Source of the DNA: JBOHCT01 sp050699055
Lineage (GTDB): Bacteria > Actinomycetota > Actinomycetes > Streptosporangiales > JBOHCT01
DNA: 19,231 nucleotides
Direction of reading: 5' to 3'
Assembly (NCBI GenBank): GCA_050699055.1
Contig: JBOHCT010000067.1
Location: 1 to 19,231 of the forward strand
Positions 1 through 7,177 of the stretch are shown here, one piece after another. The translations under genes were made by a program, and so were the position numbers. The notes below the pieces were generated by a model that did not search any database, was not told the origin of the DNA, and saw only the letters and a list, made by a program, of their open reading frames with translations. How positions within the stretch are numbered: position 1 is the first letter of the stretch; each line of letters opens with the position of its first letter.

Positions 1-122
1 GACACGCCGGTGAGGGCCTCGAGCCCGCCGAATCTCCGGCCGAGCCCCCGCACCTCCAGCACCACAGTCTTACCCCGTTCGCTTCTCCGCCCGCTCGGCG
101 AACCCTCGCGCGCGTCGCTCAC
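1..122 (-). CDS. livG: Branched-chain amino acid ABC transporter ATP-binding protein (LivG-type), 5' end only
   Basis: Only the first 40 or so codons are in the window; the gene runs off the left edge. Reading from the GTG at 122, a polar 20-residue lead is followed by VLEVRGLGRRFGGLEALTGV, the usual first strand and F-G-G-x-x-A-L segment of LivG-type ATPases just before the Walker A loop, which would lie outside the window. The GTG overlaps the TGA of the LivM gene as GTGA, so the two are probably translationally coupled. As the ATPase it would power the LivH/LivM channel in the membrane. The N-terminal lead is longer than usual for LivG and is rich in Ser, Arg and Gly. A second in-frame GTG pair just before LEVRG could be the true start. 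LivG rather than LivF is inferred from the FGGLxAL segment and from gene order. Confidence 0.8.
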   Translation of the reverse strand, partial: MSDAREGSPSGRRSERGKTVVLEVRGLGRRFGGLEALTGV

Positions 123-1165
123 AGTCGGTACCTCCGGACCGTGGACAGCAGCGACCAGCCGCCCGTACGCATCGCCTGCCGAAAGTACGTGACCAGGCCT
201 TCGGGGAACAGGATCACCGCCAGGATGATGATGCCGCCGAGGATGAACGTGTGGTACATCGTGTAGCTGTGCCGCAGCCACTCGGAGAGAAACTGCAGCC
301 CGATCGCGCCGACGACCGGCCCGACCACGGTGCCGCTGCCGCCGATCACGACCATCACGACCATCAGGACGGTGATCTCGACGTCGAAGAGCCGGTCCGG
401 GTAGATCGTCACGATCTGGAAGGCGTACGACGAGCCGGCGACCCCGCCGATCAGCCCGGAGATCGCGAACGCGGCGACCTTGGACCAGGTCGTGTTGACG
501 CCCATCGAGGCGGCCGCCTCCTCATCCTGGTTGATCGCGCGCAGCGCGAAGCCGAACCTGCTCCGCGAGATGAACCCGACGACGAGCACCGCGAACGCCG
601 CCACCAGCAGGAAGAGGACGTAGAAGCCGTCGTTACCGAGGTACGTGGTCGGCGCCTCCGCGCCGAACGTCGGCACGGTGAGGCCCGCGCCGCCACCGGT
701 GAGCTTCGGCAGGTTCGTCACCACCTCACGCATCCCCTCGGCGACCCCGAGCGCGGCCACGGCGAAGTAGTGGCCCTTCAGCCGCAGCAGCGGCAGCCCG
801 ATGAGGGCGCCGAACAGCAGGCAGACGACCGCGCTCGCGACCATCGACAGCCAGAACGACGCCCCGACGTGCGACATCAGTACCGCCGTCGTGTACCCGC
901 CGAGACCGAAGAAGACCACCTGGCCGAACGTCGCGTACCCCGTGTAACCGCCGATGAGGTTCCACGACTGGGCGAGCGCCACGAACATGAACACCGAGAT
1001 GACGATGCGCTCCTGGCCGGAGTACAGCTGGGTCTGCAGCGCGAAGCCGGCCAGCAGGACGAGGACACCGATCCCCCACGGGAGCAGCCGACGCGACCAC
1101 GACGCCCACCGGGGCGCGGGGGAAACCTCGGTGCGCTCCTCCACCGCCGCCTTCCGCTCGGCCAC
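119..1165 (-). CDS. livM: Branched-chain amino acid ABC transporter permease LivM
   Basis: Inner-membrane permease that pairs with LivH to form the channel of a HAAT-family (Liv) importer. From the GTG at 1165 the protein is 348 residues, normal for LivM. A cytoplasmic lead of about 28 residues is followed by multiple hydrophobic segments. The family segment WNLIGGYTGYATFGQ lies near residues 68-82, and the C-terminal half carries the GGxGTVVGPVVGA loop typical of Liv permeases. The start was chosen because GGAGGT sits about 8 bases upstream of this GTG; the longer open frame upstream is just the shadow of livH. It follows livH after 5 bases and overlaps livG by 4. The substrate cannot be fixed: this family also carries urea, amides and other amino acids. 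Confidence 0.9.
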   Translation of the reverse strand: MAERKAAVEERTEVSPAPRWASWSRRLLPWGIGVLVLLAGFALQTQLYSGQERIVISVFMFVALAQSWNLIGGYTGYATFGQVVFFGLGGYTTAVLMSHVGASFWLSMVASAVVCLLFGALIGLPLLRLKGHYFAVAALGVAEGMREVVTNLPKLTGGGAGLTVPTFGAEAPTTYLGNDGFYVLFLLVAAFAVLVVGFISRSRFGFALRAINQDEEAAASMGVNTTWSKVAAFAISGLIGGVAGSSYAFQIVTIYPDRLFDVEITVLMVVMVVIGGSGTVVGPVVGAIGLQFLSEWLRHSYTMYHTFILGGIIILAVILFPEGLVTYFRQAMRTGGWSLLSTVRRYRL

Positions 1166-1170
1166 CGGCG

Positions 1171-2058
1171 CTACACCTCCACCCGGGCCTCGAAGTAGGC
1201 CCGTCCGACGAGCCCCTGCGGCCGGAGGATCAGGACGAGGACGAAGACGAGGAACGCGATCGCGTTCTGCCAGGTACCGGGCAGGTACTGGCCGACCCAC
1301 GCCTCGATGAGCCCGAGCACGAGGCCGCCGGCGAGGGCGCCGTACATGTTGCCGAGCCCACCGAGGACGGCGATGACGAAGCTGATCAGCGTGAAGTGCG
1401 CGGCGTCGGCCGGGCTGAACGTCCCTACCGTGCCGACCATCGCGCCGGCCATGCCGGCGATGGCCGCCGCGATGCCGAACACCAGGCCGTAGACGTGGCG
1501 GGCGTTGATGCCCATCAGGCGGGCGGCGCCGCGGTCCATGCCTGTCGCCATGATCGAAAGACCGGTACGGGTCCGCGCGACGAGCGTGGCCAGGATGACC
1601 GTGACCGCGACGGCGATGCCGAACGCGAGCAGCCGGCCGACGGGCAGGTACACCTGCGGCAGCACCCGCACGCTGTCCGACGCGTACGAGGTCTGGACCG
1701 ATCGGTAGTTGCCGCTGAACACGATGTTCATGCCCTGCACGAGCATCAGGTCGATGCCGAAGGTCAGCAGCAGGGTGATGAAGACCGGCGCGTTCACGAC
1801 GAGGTTGATGACGAACCGCTGGAGCACGTAGCCGAAGCAGAACAGCGCGGCCGCCGCGACGAACATGCCGACGAACGGGTCGAGCCCGAGCGCCCGGGAC
1901 AGTTCCCATGCGAGGTACGCGCCGATGATCACGAAGGCGCCGTGCGCGAGGTTGATGATGTTCATGACGCCCCAGACCAGGGAGAACCCCACCGCGACGA
2001 GCGCGAGGAGCCCTCCCTGGAGCAGGCCGTACAGGGTCGCCTGGAGGAACTGGCTCAC
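1171..2058 (-). CDS. livH: Branched-chain amino acid ABC transporter permease LivH
   Basis: Second channel subunit of the Liv-type importer, 295 residues, the usual size. The N-terminus MSQFLQATLYGLLQGGLLAL and the segment VMNIINLAHGAFVIIGAYLA (about residues 31-50) are hallmark LivH sequence. The C-terminal part has GGLGNMYGALAGGLVLGLIEA, the conserved loop before the last membrane span. It starts with GTG at 2058, 19 bases after the stop of the binding-protein gene, behind a purine-rich AGGGGCGG ribosome site. It is transcribed together with the binding-protein gene, livM and livG. Confidence 0.92.
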   Translation of the reverse strand: MSQFLQATLYGLLQGGLLALVAVGFSLVWGVMNIINLAHGAFVIIGAYLAWELSRALGLDPFVGMFVAAAALFCFGYVLQRFVINLVVNAPVFITLLLTFGIDLMLVQGMNIVFSGNYRSVQTSYASDSVRVLPQVYLPVGRLLAFGIAVAVTVILATLVARTRTGLSIMATGMDRGAARLMGINARHVYGLVFGIAAAIAGMAGAMVGTVGTFSPADAAHFTLISFVIAVLGGLGNMYGALAGGLVLGLIEAWVGQYLPGTWQNAIAFLVFVLVLILRPQGLVGRAYFEARVEV

Positions 2059-2077
2059 CCGGCCGCCCCTACCGCTC

Positions 2078-3310
2078 TCACTCCTGGGTCGCTGGCCAGA
2101 TCATCTCGGCCTCCGCGTCCTTCTTCGGCCAGACCGTGGTCACCTCACCGTCCTGGACCTGGATGACCTCCATCGGCTTGTAGACGTTCATGCCCTTGTC
2201 GTTGAACTGCACGTGGCCGAAGAACGTGTCGGTGTTCAGCGCGGCGAGGGCGTCGCGGACCTTGCCGGGGTCGGTCGAGCCCGCCTTCTCTACCGCCAGC
2301 ACCAGGGCCAGGCAGCCCGCGCTGGCCTCCGCGTCGTGATAGTCGGGCCGGTGGCCGAACTTCCGCTTGATCGCCTTGGCGTAGTCCTCGGCCGTGCCGA
2401 AGTATTTGTCGGAGCCGGTCACCTGCGGTGTCCACTGGCTCGACCCGAGCACGCCGTTCGCCTTCTTCCCGAGGGTCTTGGCGAAGTCCGGGGTCGGCGG
2501 GGCGACCGACTCCGCGAACCCCATCGGCCGAACGCCGAGCTCGCTGGCCTGCTTGATGATCGCGATCCCCTCGGCGACGTGGACGGAGCCGAGGACGACA
2601 TCCGGCTTCTTCCCTCGAATCTTGGTGAGCGACGAGCTGACGTCCGTCGACCCTTCAGGGAAGTACTCCTTGGCGACGACCTTGAGCCCGCGCTTCTTGG
2701 CGGTGGCGATCGCGCCCTGGGCGACGGTCTTGGAGAAGCCGTCGTCAGCGGAGAGGATCCCGATCGTCTTCGGCTTGGGCTTGGCCAGGTCGTCGACCGC
2801 CTTCACCATCGACGCGGCGTACTTGGTGGCGGGCGAGAGGACCGCGAAGGTGCGCTTGTAGCCATGGTCGAAGATCTTGTTGTCCGCGCCGGCGGAGTCG
2901 ACCATGACCTGACCGTCGCGCTCGATGACAGCCGCGGCCGCCTCGGTGAGCGAGGAGCTGTAGGGGCCGAGGATCAACTTGACGCCCTGGTCGTTGTAGG
3001 AGTCGACGATCTGCGCCGCCGTGTCGGGCTGCGACTTGTCATCCTGGTACTTGAGCTTCAGCTTGAGCTTCTTGCCGCCGACCGGGACCCCGCCCTTGGC
3101 GTTGACCTTGTCCTGGCAGAGCTGGTAGCCCTCCTTGGTCAGCTGCCCCTCGCGGGCCAGCGACCCGGTGAGCGACAGCGACGCACCGAGCGTCAGGGTG
3201 TCGCCGGACGTGGCACCGCCGGCACCGCCGCCCGAACCCTTCGAGCCGCAGCCGACAGCGGCCGCGAGCAGTGCCGCGCAACCCGCGGCGACCAGTGGTT
3301 GTGACCGCAC
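2078..3310 (-). CDS. Liv-type ABC transporter substrate-binding lipoprotein
   Basis: Extracellular substrate-binding protein (periplasmic-binding type I fold, LivK/HAAT family) of 410 residues. The N-terminus is VRSQPLVAAGCAALLAAAVGC: a short basic lead, a hydrophobic stretch and a lipobox cysteine followed by a Gly/Ser linker, so it should be a lipoprotein. After the linker comes LTLGASLSLTGSLAREG, the family's first strand and loop, then LILGPYSSSLTEAAAAV, the conserved ligand-side segment. The GTG start at 3310 is preferred over an ATG 18 bases upstream because GGGAGGT lies 6 bases before the GTG; from the ATG that site would be inside the gene. It is first in a run with livH, livM and livG. 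The ligand is unknown; branched-chain amino acids, amides or short guanidino and amino acids are all possible. Confidence 0.88.
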   Translation of the reverse strand: MRSQPLVAAGCAALLAAAVGCGSKGSGGGAGGATSGDTLTLGASLSLTGSLAREGQLTKEGYQLCQDKVNAKGGVPVGGKKLKLKLKYQDDKSQPDTAAQIVDSYNDQGVKLILGPYSSSLTEAAAAVIERDGQVMVDSAGADNKIFDHGYKRTFAVLSPATKYAASMVKAVDDLAKPKPKTIGILSADDGFSKTVAQGAIATAKKRGLKVVAKEYFPEGSTDVSSSLTKIRGKKPDVVLGSVHVAEGIAIIKQASELGVRPMGFAESVAPPTPDFAKTLGKKANGVLGSSQWTPQVTGSDKYFGTAEDYAKAIKRKFGHRPDYHDAEASAGCLALVLAVEKAGSTDPGKVRDALAALNTDTFFGHVQFNDKGMNVYKPMEVIQVQDGEVTTVWPKKDAEAEMIWPATQE

Positions 3311-3341
3311 GGCCCGACCTCCCGTCATGGTGATAGGGCAG

Positions 3342-3370
3342 TGTCTACAGTGGCAACTCCGCCACCACAA
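3342..3370 (-). promoter_or_regulatory. Candidate promoter of the Liv operon
   Basis: On the minus strand TTGTGG (3370-3365) and TAGACA (3347-3342) are separated by 17 bases, a fair match to housekeeping actinomycete promoters. Transcription would begin near 3335, leaving a leader of about 25 bases with the GGGAGGT ribosome site. Read by eye only. Confidence 0.35.
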
Positions 3371-3398
3371 GCACGGATGCCGCATCGTTATTTTGTGC

Positions 3399-3410
3399 CG
3401 GATATATCCG
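3399..3410. promoter_or_regulatory. 12-bp perfect palindrome CGGATATATCCG
   Basis: A perfect AT-centred palindrome in an otherwise GC-rich region, between the MFS stop at 3424 and the candidate Liv promoter, about 30 bases upstream of its -35 box. It has no loop, so it is more like a dimer-binding operator than a terminator. The regulator is unknown. Confidence 0.35.
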
Positions 3411-3423
3411 CCTCCGGTCACGC

Positions 3424-4650
3424 CTAGGTAGCATCCGACCTGACCGCGCCTCGGGTGGTGGACGGCAGGCGCGCGGCGAGCACGGTAGCGGCCGCGACGA
3501 GTACCGCCAACATGCCGGCCAAGCCGTACCACCCGTAGCCGCCGAGGAAGAGCCCGGCGACGAAGCCGATCACGCTGGACCCGATGTAGTAGAAGAGCAG
3601 GTACAGGGCCGAGGCTTGCGCACGCCTGCTGGTGGCCTGGGCGTTCACCCAACCGCTGGCCACGGCGTGCGCGCCGAAGAAGCCGAACGTCAGGACCGCG
3701 GTAGCGAGCAGCACGACGGGCAGCGACTCGACGACGCTCGCCACCACGCCGGCGAGCATGACGATCAGCCCGAGCAGCAGCACGCTCCGGCGCGTGTGCC
3801 GGTCGGTGCGGCGCCCCATCCAGTTCGCGCTGACCGTGCCGCACAGATAGAGCAGGAAAACCATGGCCACGGCCGTGGAAGGGAGCGAGAACGGCGGCGC
3901 GTGCAGCCGGTACTGAAGATAGTTGTAGTACGCCACGTTGCCGCCCATGAGCGCGAAGCCGCAGGCGTAGAGGACGAGCAGAACGCGGTCACGCAGCGGG
4001 ACCCGAAGCTCGCGCAGTTGCACGCCCAGCCGCGCCGGCCTGGGAACGAAGTGTCGCGAGGGAGGGAGCCGCATCGCCACCCACAGGCTGCCTACTAGGC
4101 CGACCAGGCCGATCACCACGAGCGCCCACCGCCACGACAGGGCACCCGCCACGAGCCCGCCGACCCATCGCCCGGTCATCCCGCCGAGGCCGGTGGCGCT
4201 GATGTAGAGGCCCATCGCGGCGCCCAGAGAAGCGCGGTCCACCTCCTCGCCGACGTAGGCCATCGCCACCGCCGGCAGCCCGGCGAGCGCGCACCCGGTC
4301 AGGACCCGGAAGCCCAGCAGGGCGGGATAGGCAGGGCTGGCGGCGGACGCCACGGTCAGGACCGAGCCGAGGAAGAGCGCACCGACCAGCAGCCGGCGCC
4401 GGCCATACCCCTCGGAGTACGACGCGACGACGATCACGGCGACCGCTAGGGGCAGGGTCGTGAGCGAGACTGTGAGGCTCGCCGCCGCGGGCGACACGCC
4501 GAAGTCGCGGCTCACATCGGGCAGGACCCCCTGGACGACATAGATCATCGCGAAGCAGACGAACCCGGCGGCGAAGAGGGCGCGGGCGGTCCTCCCGTAC
4601 TCGGGAGTCCCTCTGCGCAGGTACGCGGTCGGGGGCGCCGGGCTGTTCAC
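3424..4650 (-). CDS. MFS transporter, YnfM-like efflux type
   Basis: Integral membrane transporter of the major facilitator superfamily, about 408 residues from the GTG at 4650, with roughly 12 hydrophobic segments. FAMIYVVQGVLPDVSRDFGV followed by SPAAASLTVSLTTLPLAVAV is characteristic of the YnfM branch (first two membrane helices). The segment after helix 2, SEGYGRRRLLVGAL, is the MFS loop 2-3 motif. The middle loop and the second half (MGRRTDRHTRRSVLLLG) repeat that pattern. The start is uncertain: an ATG at 4740 gives 30 more residues that look like translated non-coding DNA, and neither start has a clear ribosome site. Substrate unknown. It lies in the same direction as the Liv operon, 113 bases upstream of it, and is divergent from the ureohydrolase gene. 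Confidence 0.85.
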   Translation of the reverse strand: MNSPAPPTAYLRRGTPEYGRTARALFAAGFVCFAMIYVVQGVLPDVSRDFGVSPAAASLTVSLTTLPLAVAVIVVASYSEGYGRRRLLVGALFLGSVLTVASAASPAYPALLGFRVLTGCALAGLPAVAMAYVGEEVDRASLGAAMGLYISATGLGGMTGRWVGGLVAGALSWRWALVVIGLVGLVGSLWVAMRLPPSRHFVPRPARLGVQLRELRVPLRDRVLLVLYACGFALMGGNVAYYNYLQYRLHAPPFSLPSTAVAMVFLLYLCGTVSANWMGRRTDRHTRRSVLLLGLIVMLAGVVASVVESLPVVLLATAVLTFGFFGAHAVASGWVNAQATSRRAQASALYLLFYYIGSSVIGFVAGLFLGGYGWYGLAGMLAVLVAAATVLAARLPSTTRGAVRSDAT

Positions 4651-4721
4651 AGCCGTACTGCGGCCGTGGTGTCGTGCGACCCCGTGAGTCGGTCCGCCAT
4701 CAAGTCCAGCAGCGTACCCAT

Positions 4722-4767
4722 GATCACGAAGGCTTCTCATCCTTAGGGCGGAATCGTCTTCGTGATC
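4722..4767. repeat. 10-bp inverted repeat in the divergent MFS / DUF4332 intergenic region
   Basis: GATCACGAAG (4722-4731) and its exact reverse complement CTTCGTGATC (4758-4767) face each other across 26 bases. A second short pair, GGCTTCT (4731-4737) and AGAAGCC (4769-4775), interleaves with it rather than nesting. The 235-base stretch 4651-4885 holds no other gene that I can support, so this is its only clear structure. It could be a paired operator or a stem-loop. Confidence 0.4.
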
Positions 4768-4885
4768 AAGAAGCCGAGGCCGAGCCGCGAATCCGGCCCG
4801 TGACTTCCGGGTTTGATCCGCCTTGATCTTGGCGAGAATGCAGACGTCTGTGCACGTGTGGTCAGTGCATGAGGGGGGATGGGCC

Positions 4886-5075
4886 ATGCGGATCGACAGC
4901 ACCGAGGGAATCGGCCCAGCGATGGCCGAGAAGCTCCGTGCGGCGGGTGTCGCCACGACGGAAGAGCTTCTCGAGCGGGCCGCGACCCCGAAGGGGCGCC
5001 AGGGTCTCGTCGACTCTCCGGGTCGCCCAAGATCCGCTCCAGTGGCCGCGTAGGACAGTATCCTTCGCCTCCGGA
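4886..5075 (+). pseudogene. Frameshifted fragment of a DUF4332 (helix-hairpin-helix) protein
   Basis: The open part (4886-5053, 55 residues) starts at an ATG behind a strong GGGGGG ribosome site. It reads MRIDSTEGIGPAMAEKLRAA, then TTEELLERAATPKGRQ. That is the N-terminal helix-hairpin-helix of DUF4332-type proteins: I-E-G-I-G-P-x-x-A-x-K-L and T-P-x-G-R. After GRQ the frame loses resemblance and stops at 5053. From about 5022 the next frame reads VAQDPLQWPRRTVSF, which resembles the family's following helix (usually ending I-L-x-W-V-N-x-x-D-L). I infer a frameshift and decay, since the usual second helix-hairpin-helix unit is missing. The ureohydrolase start follows directly. It could instead be a genuine short protein, but the frame-switched continuation argues for a pseudogene. 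Confidence 0.6.
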
Positions 5076-5077
5076 CC

Positions 5078-6097
5078 ATGAACGGGGGTCATGGTGGCTT
5101 GCTGCCCAGCATGATCGTGGAGGCGATGGCCCGGTACGGCCCGATGTTCGGTCCCGACGTGACGTTTCTCGGCGTCGGACGGTGTGACCTCGCCGACGAG
5201 GAGACGTACGCCGGCGCCGACGTCGTCATCGTGGGCGCGCCGTTCGACAGCGGCACGTCGTACCGCTCGGGCGCACGTTTCGGGCCGATGGCGATCCGTA
5301 CCACCGACTACCTGCCGCACGACGGGTCCCGGCCGTCGCTGGCGCTCGGCGTCGACCCGCTCCGCGACCTGCGGGTCCGTGACGCCGGCGACGTGGAGAT
5401 GCCGCCCGGCTACAGCGAGCGGAGCCTGCACGCGCTCGAGGACGCCGTCGCCGCGGTCGCGACCAGCGGCGCGGTGCCGGTCATCCTGGGCGGCGACCAC
5501 TCCATCGCCCTGCCCGACGTGACCGGCGTCGCCCGACACCTCGGGTTCGGGAGGGTGTCGGTGCTGCACTTCGACGCGCACGCCGACACTGGTGACGTCG
5601 CGTTCGGGACCCTGTACGGGCACGGGCAGCCGATGCGCCGCCTCGTCGAGTCCGGGGCGGTGCGCGGCAGCCGGTTCGTCCAGGTCGGGCTGCGCGGCTA
5701 CTGGCCGAGTCCCGAGGTGTTCGCCTGGATGCGCGACCAGGGCTTCCGGTGGTACGAGATGAGCGAGGTCGTCGCCCGGGGGTTGGACGCCTGCCTCGAC
5801 GAGGCGTTCACCCTCGCCACCGACGACGTCGACGGTGTCTTCGTGTCCGTCGACGTCGACGCCGTCGACCCCGGCATGGCCCCGGGTACGGGGACCCCGG
5901 AGCCGGGCGGCATCACGGCCCGTCAGCTCCTCGACGCCGTACGCCGCATCGGACTCGAACTGCCGGTCGCCGGCGTCGACGTGGTGGAGGTCGCGCCGTC
6001 GTACGACCACGCCGACGTCACCGCCGCCCTCGCCGGCCGGGTCGTCCTCGAGGCGCTCTCCGGCATGGCCAAACGTCGCGCGGACGCACAAACTTGA
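5078..6097 (+). CDS. speB: Agmatinase/ureohydrolase-family enzyme (SpeB-like)
   Basis: Cytosolic binuclear-manganese ureohydrolase that splits a guanidino compound into urea and an amine. All metal-binding motifs are intact when counted from the ATG at 5078: GGDHS (138-142, His141), HFDAHAD (164-170, Asp166, His168, Asp170) and SVDVDAVDP (257-265, Asp259, Asp261). The length of 339 is slightly long for the family (about 305-330). The conserved part begins near ARYGPMFGPDVTFLG, so the true start may be the in-frame ATG at 5111 or 5129; none has a good ribosome site. Agmatine, guanidinobutyrate or guanidinopropionate could each be the substrate, because the motifs do not separate them. The nearby aminotransferase and semialdehyde dehydrogenase would suit products such as GABA or beta-alanine. 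Confidence 0.85.
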   Translation: MNGGHGGLLPSMIVEAMARYGPMFGPDVTFLGVGRCDLADEETYAGADVVIVGAPFDSGTSYRSGARFGPMAIRTTDYLPHDGSRPSLALGVDPLRDLRVRDAGDVEMPPGYSERSLHALEDAVAAVATSGAVPVILGGDHSIALPDVTGVARHLGFGRVSVLHFDAHADTGDVAFGTLYGHGQPMRRLVESGAVRGSRFVQVGLRGYWPSPEVFAWMRDQGFRWYEMSEVVARGLDACLDEAFTLATDDVDGVFVSVDVDAVDPGMAPGTGTPEPGGITARQLLDAVRRIGLELPVAGVDVVEVAPSYDHADVTAALAGRVVLEALSGMAKRRADAQT

Positions 6098-6202
6098 CCC
6101 CGATCAGGCTCCCGGGCTCGCGGTGGTACAGCCGCCCGAACGCGGCGTACCGGCCGTCCCCGCGCTCCCGGCCTGTTTCGGCCGATACGGCGGCGTGCGG
6201 CG

Positions 6203-6229
6203 GACACGGAGCGTAGCATTCCGGTCATG
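6203..6229 (+). promoter_or_regulatory. Duplicated leaderless-type promoter block, copy 1
   Basis: The 27 bases up to and including the ATG of the first DUF574 gene are identical to those before the second copy at 7151-7177. They contain TAGCAT (6214-6219), a TANNNT -10 element whose last base is 8 bases before the A of the ATG. That is the spacing expected when transcription starts at the start codon. There is no ribosome site at normal distance. A clear -35 box is not visible. Confidence 0.5.
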
Positions 6230-7054
6230 ACCGACGACGCCAGGCCGTCCGCCCGCGGGAACGCGGCGCCACGCGACAGGGTTGACGTGCGCACACCCAA
6301 TGTTGCGCGCATGTACGACTACTACCTCGGCGGCAAGGACAACTTCGCGGCCGACCGCGAGGCGGCGAAAAAGGCTCTCGAGGCGGTCCCGGAGGGGCGC
6401 GCGACCATACGGGAGAACCGCGCGTTCCTCGGCCGGGCGGTCCGCTTCCTGGCCGGGGAGGCCGGGATCCGGCAGTTCCTCGACATCGGCACCGGCCTGC
6501 CCACGCAGGACAACACCCACGAGGTCGCCCAGAAGGTCCGCCCGGATTCGCGGATCGTCTACGTCGACAACGACGCCGTCGTGCTGTCGTACGCCCGCGC
6601 GCTGCTCGCCAAGGACAGCCAGACGATCGTGGTCGAGGGCGACATGCGCCGCCCGGAGGAGATCCTGGCCGACCCCGGGCTGCGCGGCCACATCGACCTC
6701 GACCGGCCGGTCGCCGTCCTGCTCGTCTCCATGCTGCACTTCGTCCCCGACGAGGCGGAGCCCGCACAGATCGTGGCGACGATCAGGGAGGCCATCGCGC
6801 CGGGCAGCTACCTCGCCATATCCCATATGACCGCCCTGGTCGAGGAGAAGGCGACCCAGGTCACCAACGTCTACGAGCAAGCCACATCATCGGCGACGGT
6901 GCGCAGCCGGGAACAGATCCAGCGCCTGCTCACCGGCTTCGACCTCGTCGACCCCGGCCTGGTCGCCCTGCAGGACTGGCGCCCCGACGCGCCGCCCAGC
7001 GAGGAAAGCAAGGCCGGGTCGTGGTTCTACGCCGCGGTCGGGCGCAAACCCTGA
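6227..7054 (+). CDS. SAM-dependent methyltransferase, DUF574 family (copy 1)
   Basis: Predicted soluble SAM-dependent methyltransferase of 275 residues, the family's usual length. The family signature NVARMYDYYLGGKDNFAADR lies at about residues 25-44, and the SAM-binding loop FLDIGTGLPTQ at about 84-94. VYVDNDAVVL follows, with the acidic end of strand 2, then SMLHFVPD. The C-terminus GSWFYAAVGRKP is typical. Members occur in many copies in filamentous actinomycetes, mostly without a known substrate. The ATG at 6227 is supported by the identical upstream block and start context in copy 2. Copy 2 follows in tandem after 120 bases with its own promoter block, so they are more likely two transcription units than a coupled operon. 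Confidence 0.9.
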   Translation: MTDDARPSARGNAAPRDRVDVRTPNVARMYDYYLGGKDNFAADREAAKKALEAVPEGRATIRENRAFLGRAVRFLAGEAGIRQFLDIGTGLPTQDNTHEVAQKVRPDSRIVYVDNDAVVLSYARALLAKDSQTIVVEGDMRRPEEILADPGLRGHIDLDRPVAVLLVSMLHFVPDEAEPAQIVATIREAIAPGSYLAISHMTALVEEKATQVTNVYEQATSSATVRSREQIQRLLTGFDLVDPGLVALQDWRPDAPPSEESKAGSWFYAAVGRKP

Positions 7055-7150
7055 CCGCCCGCGCGACGCCCTACAGGCACGGAGCCGGTGCGTCGGCTGA
7101 TCGGCTGCACCGCCTCCTTGCCCAGACGCCGAAACGTCCCCTGCGAGAGT

Positions 7151-7177
7151 GACACGGAGCGTAGCATTCCGGTCATG
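7151..7177 (+). promoter_or_regulatory. Duplicated leaderless-type promoter block, copy 2
   Basis: Identical over 27 bases, including the ATG, to 6203-6229. TAGCAT lies at 7162-7167. Sequence upstream of the block differs between the copies, so the block marks the upstream edge of the conserved duplicated unit. The identity suggests functional constraint or recent duplication. Confidence 0.5.

Noticed and set aside
251..1198. Long plus-strand open frame
   Set aside because: It is antisense to livM with Arg/Asp/His-rich composition typical of the shadow of a high-GC gene, and has no recognisable domain.
4651..5079. N-terminal extension of the MFS transporter
   Set aside because: It would add over 140 residues without membrane character and overlap the DUF4332 remnant; the conserved MFS part begins after 4650.
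4862..6091. 409-codon minus-strand open frame opposite the ureohydrolase
   Set aside because: Antisense to intact metal-binding motifs of the ureohydrolase; shows only low-complexity shadow sequence.
7088..7174. Upstream extension of the second DUF574 gene
   Set aside because: It would place the conserved promoter block inside the coding region and has no counterpart in the first copy.
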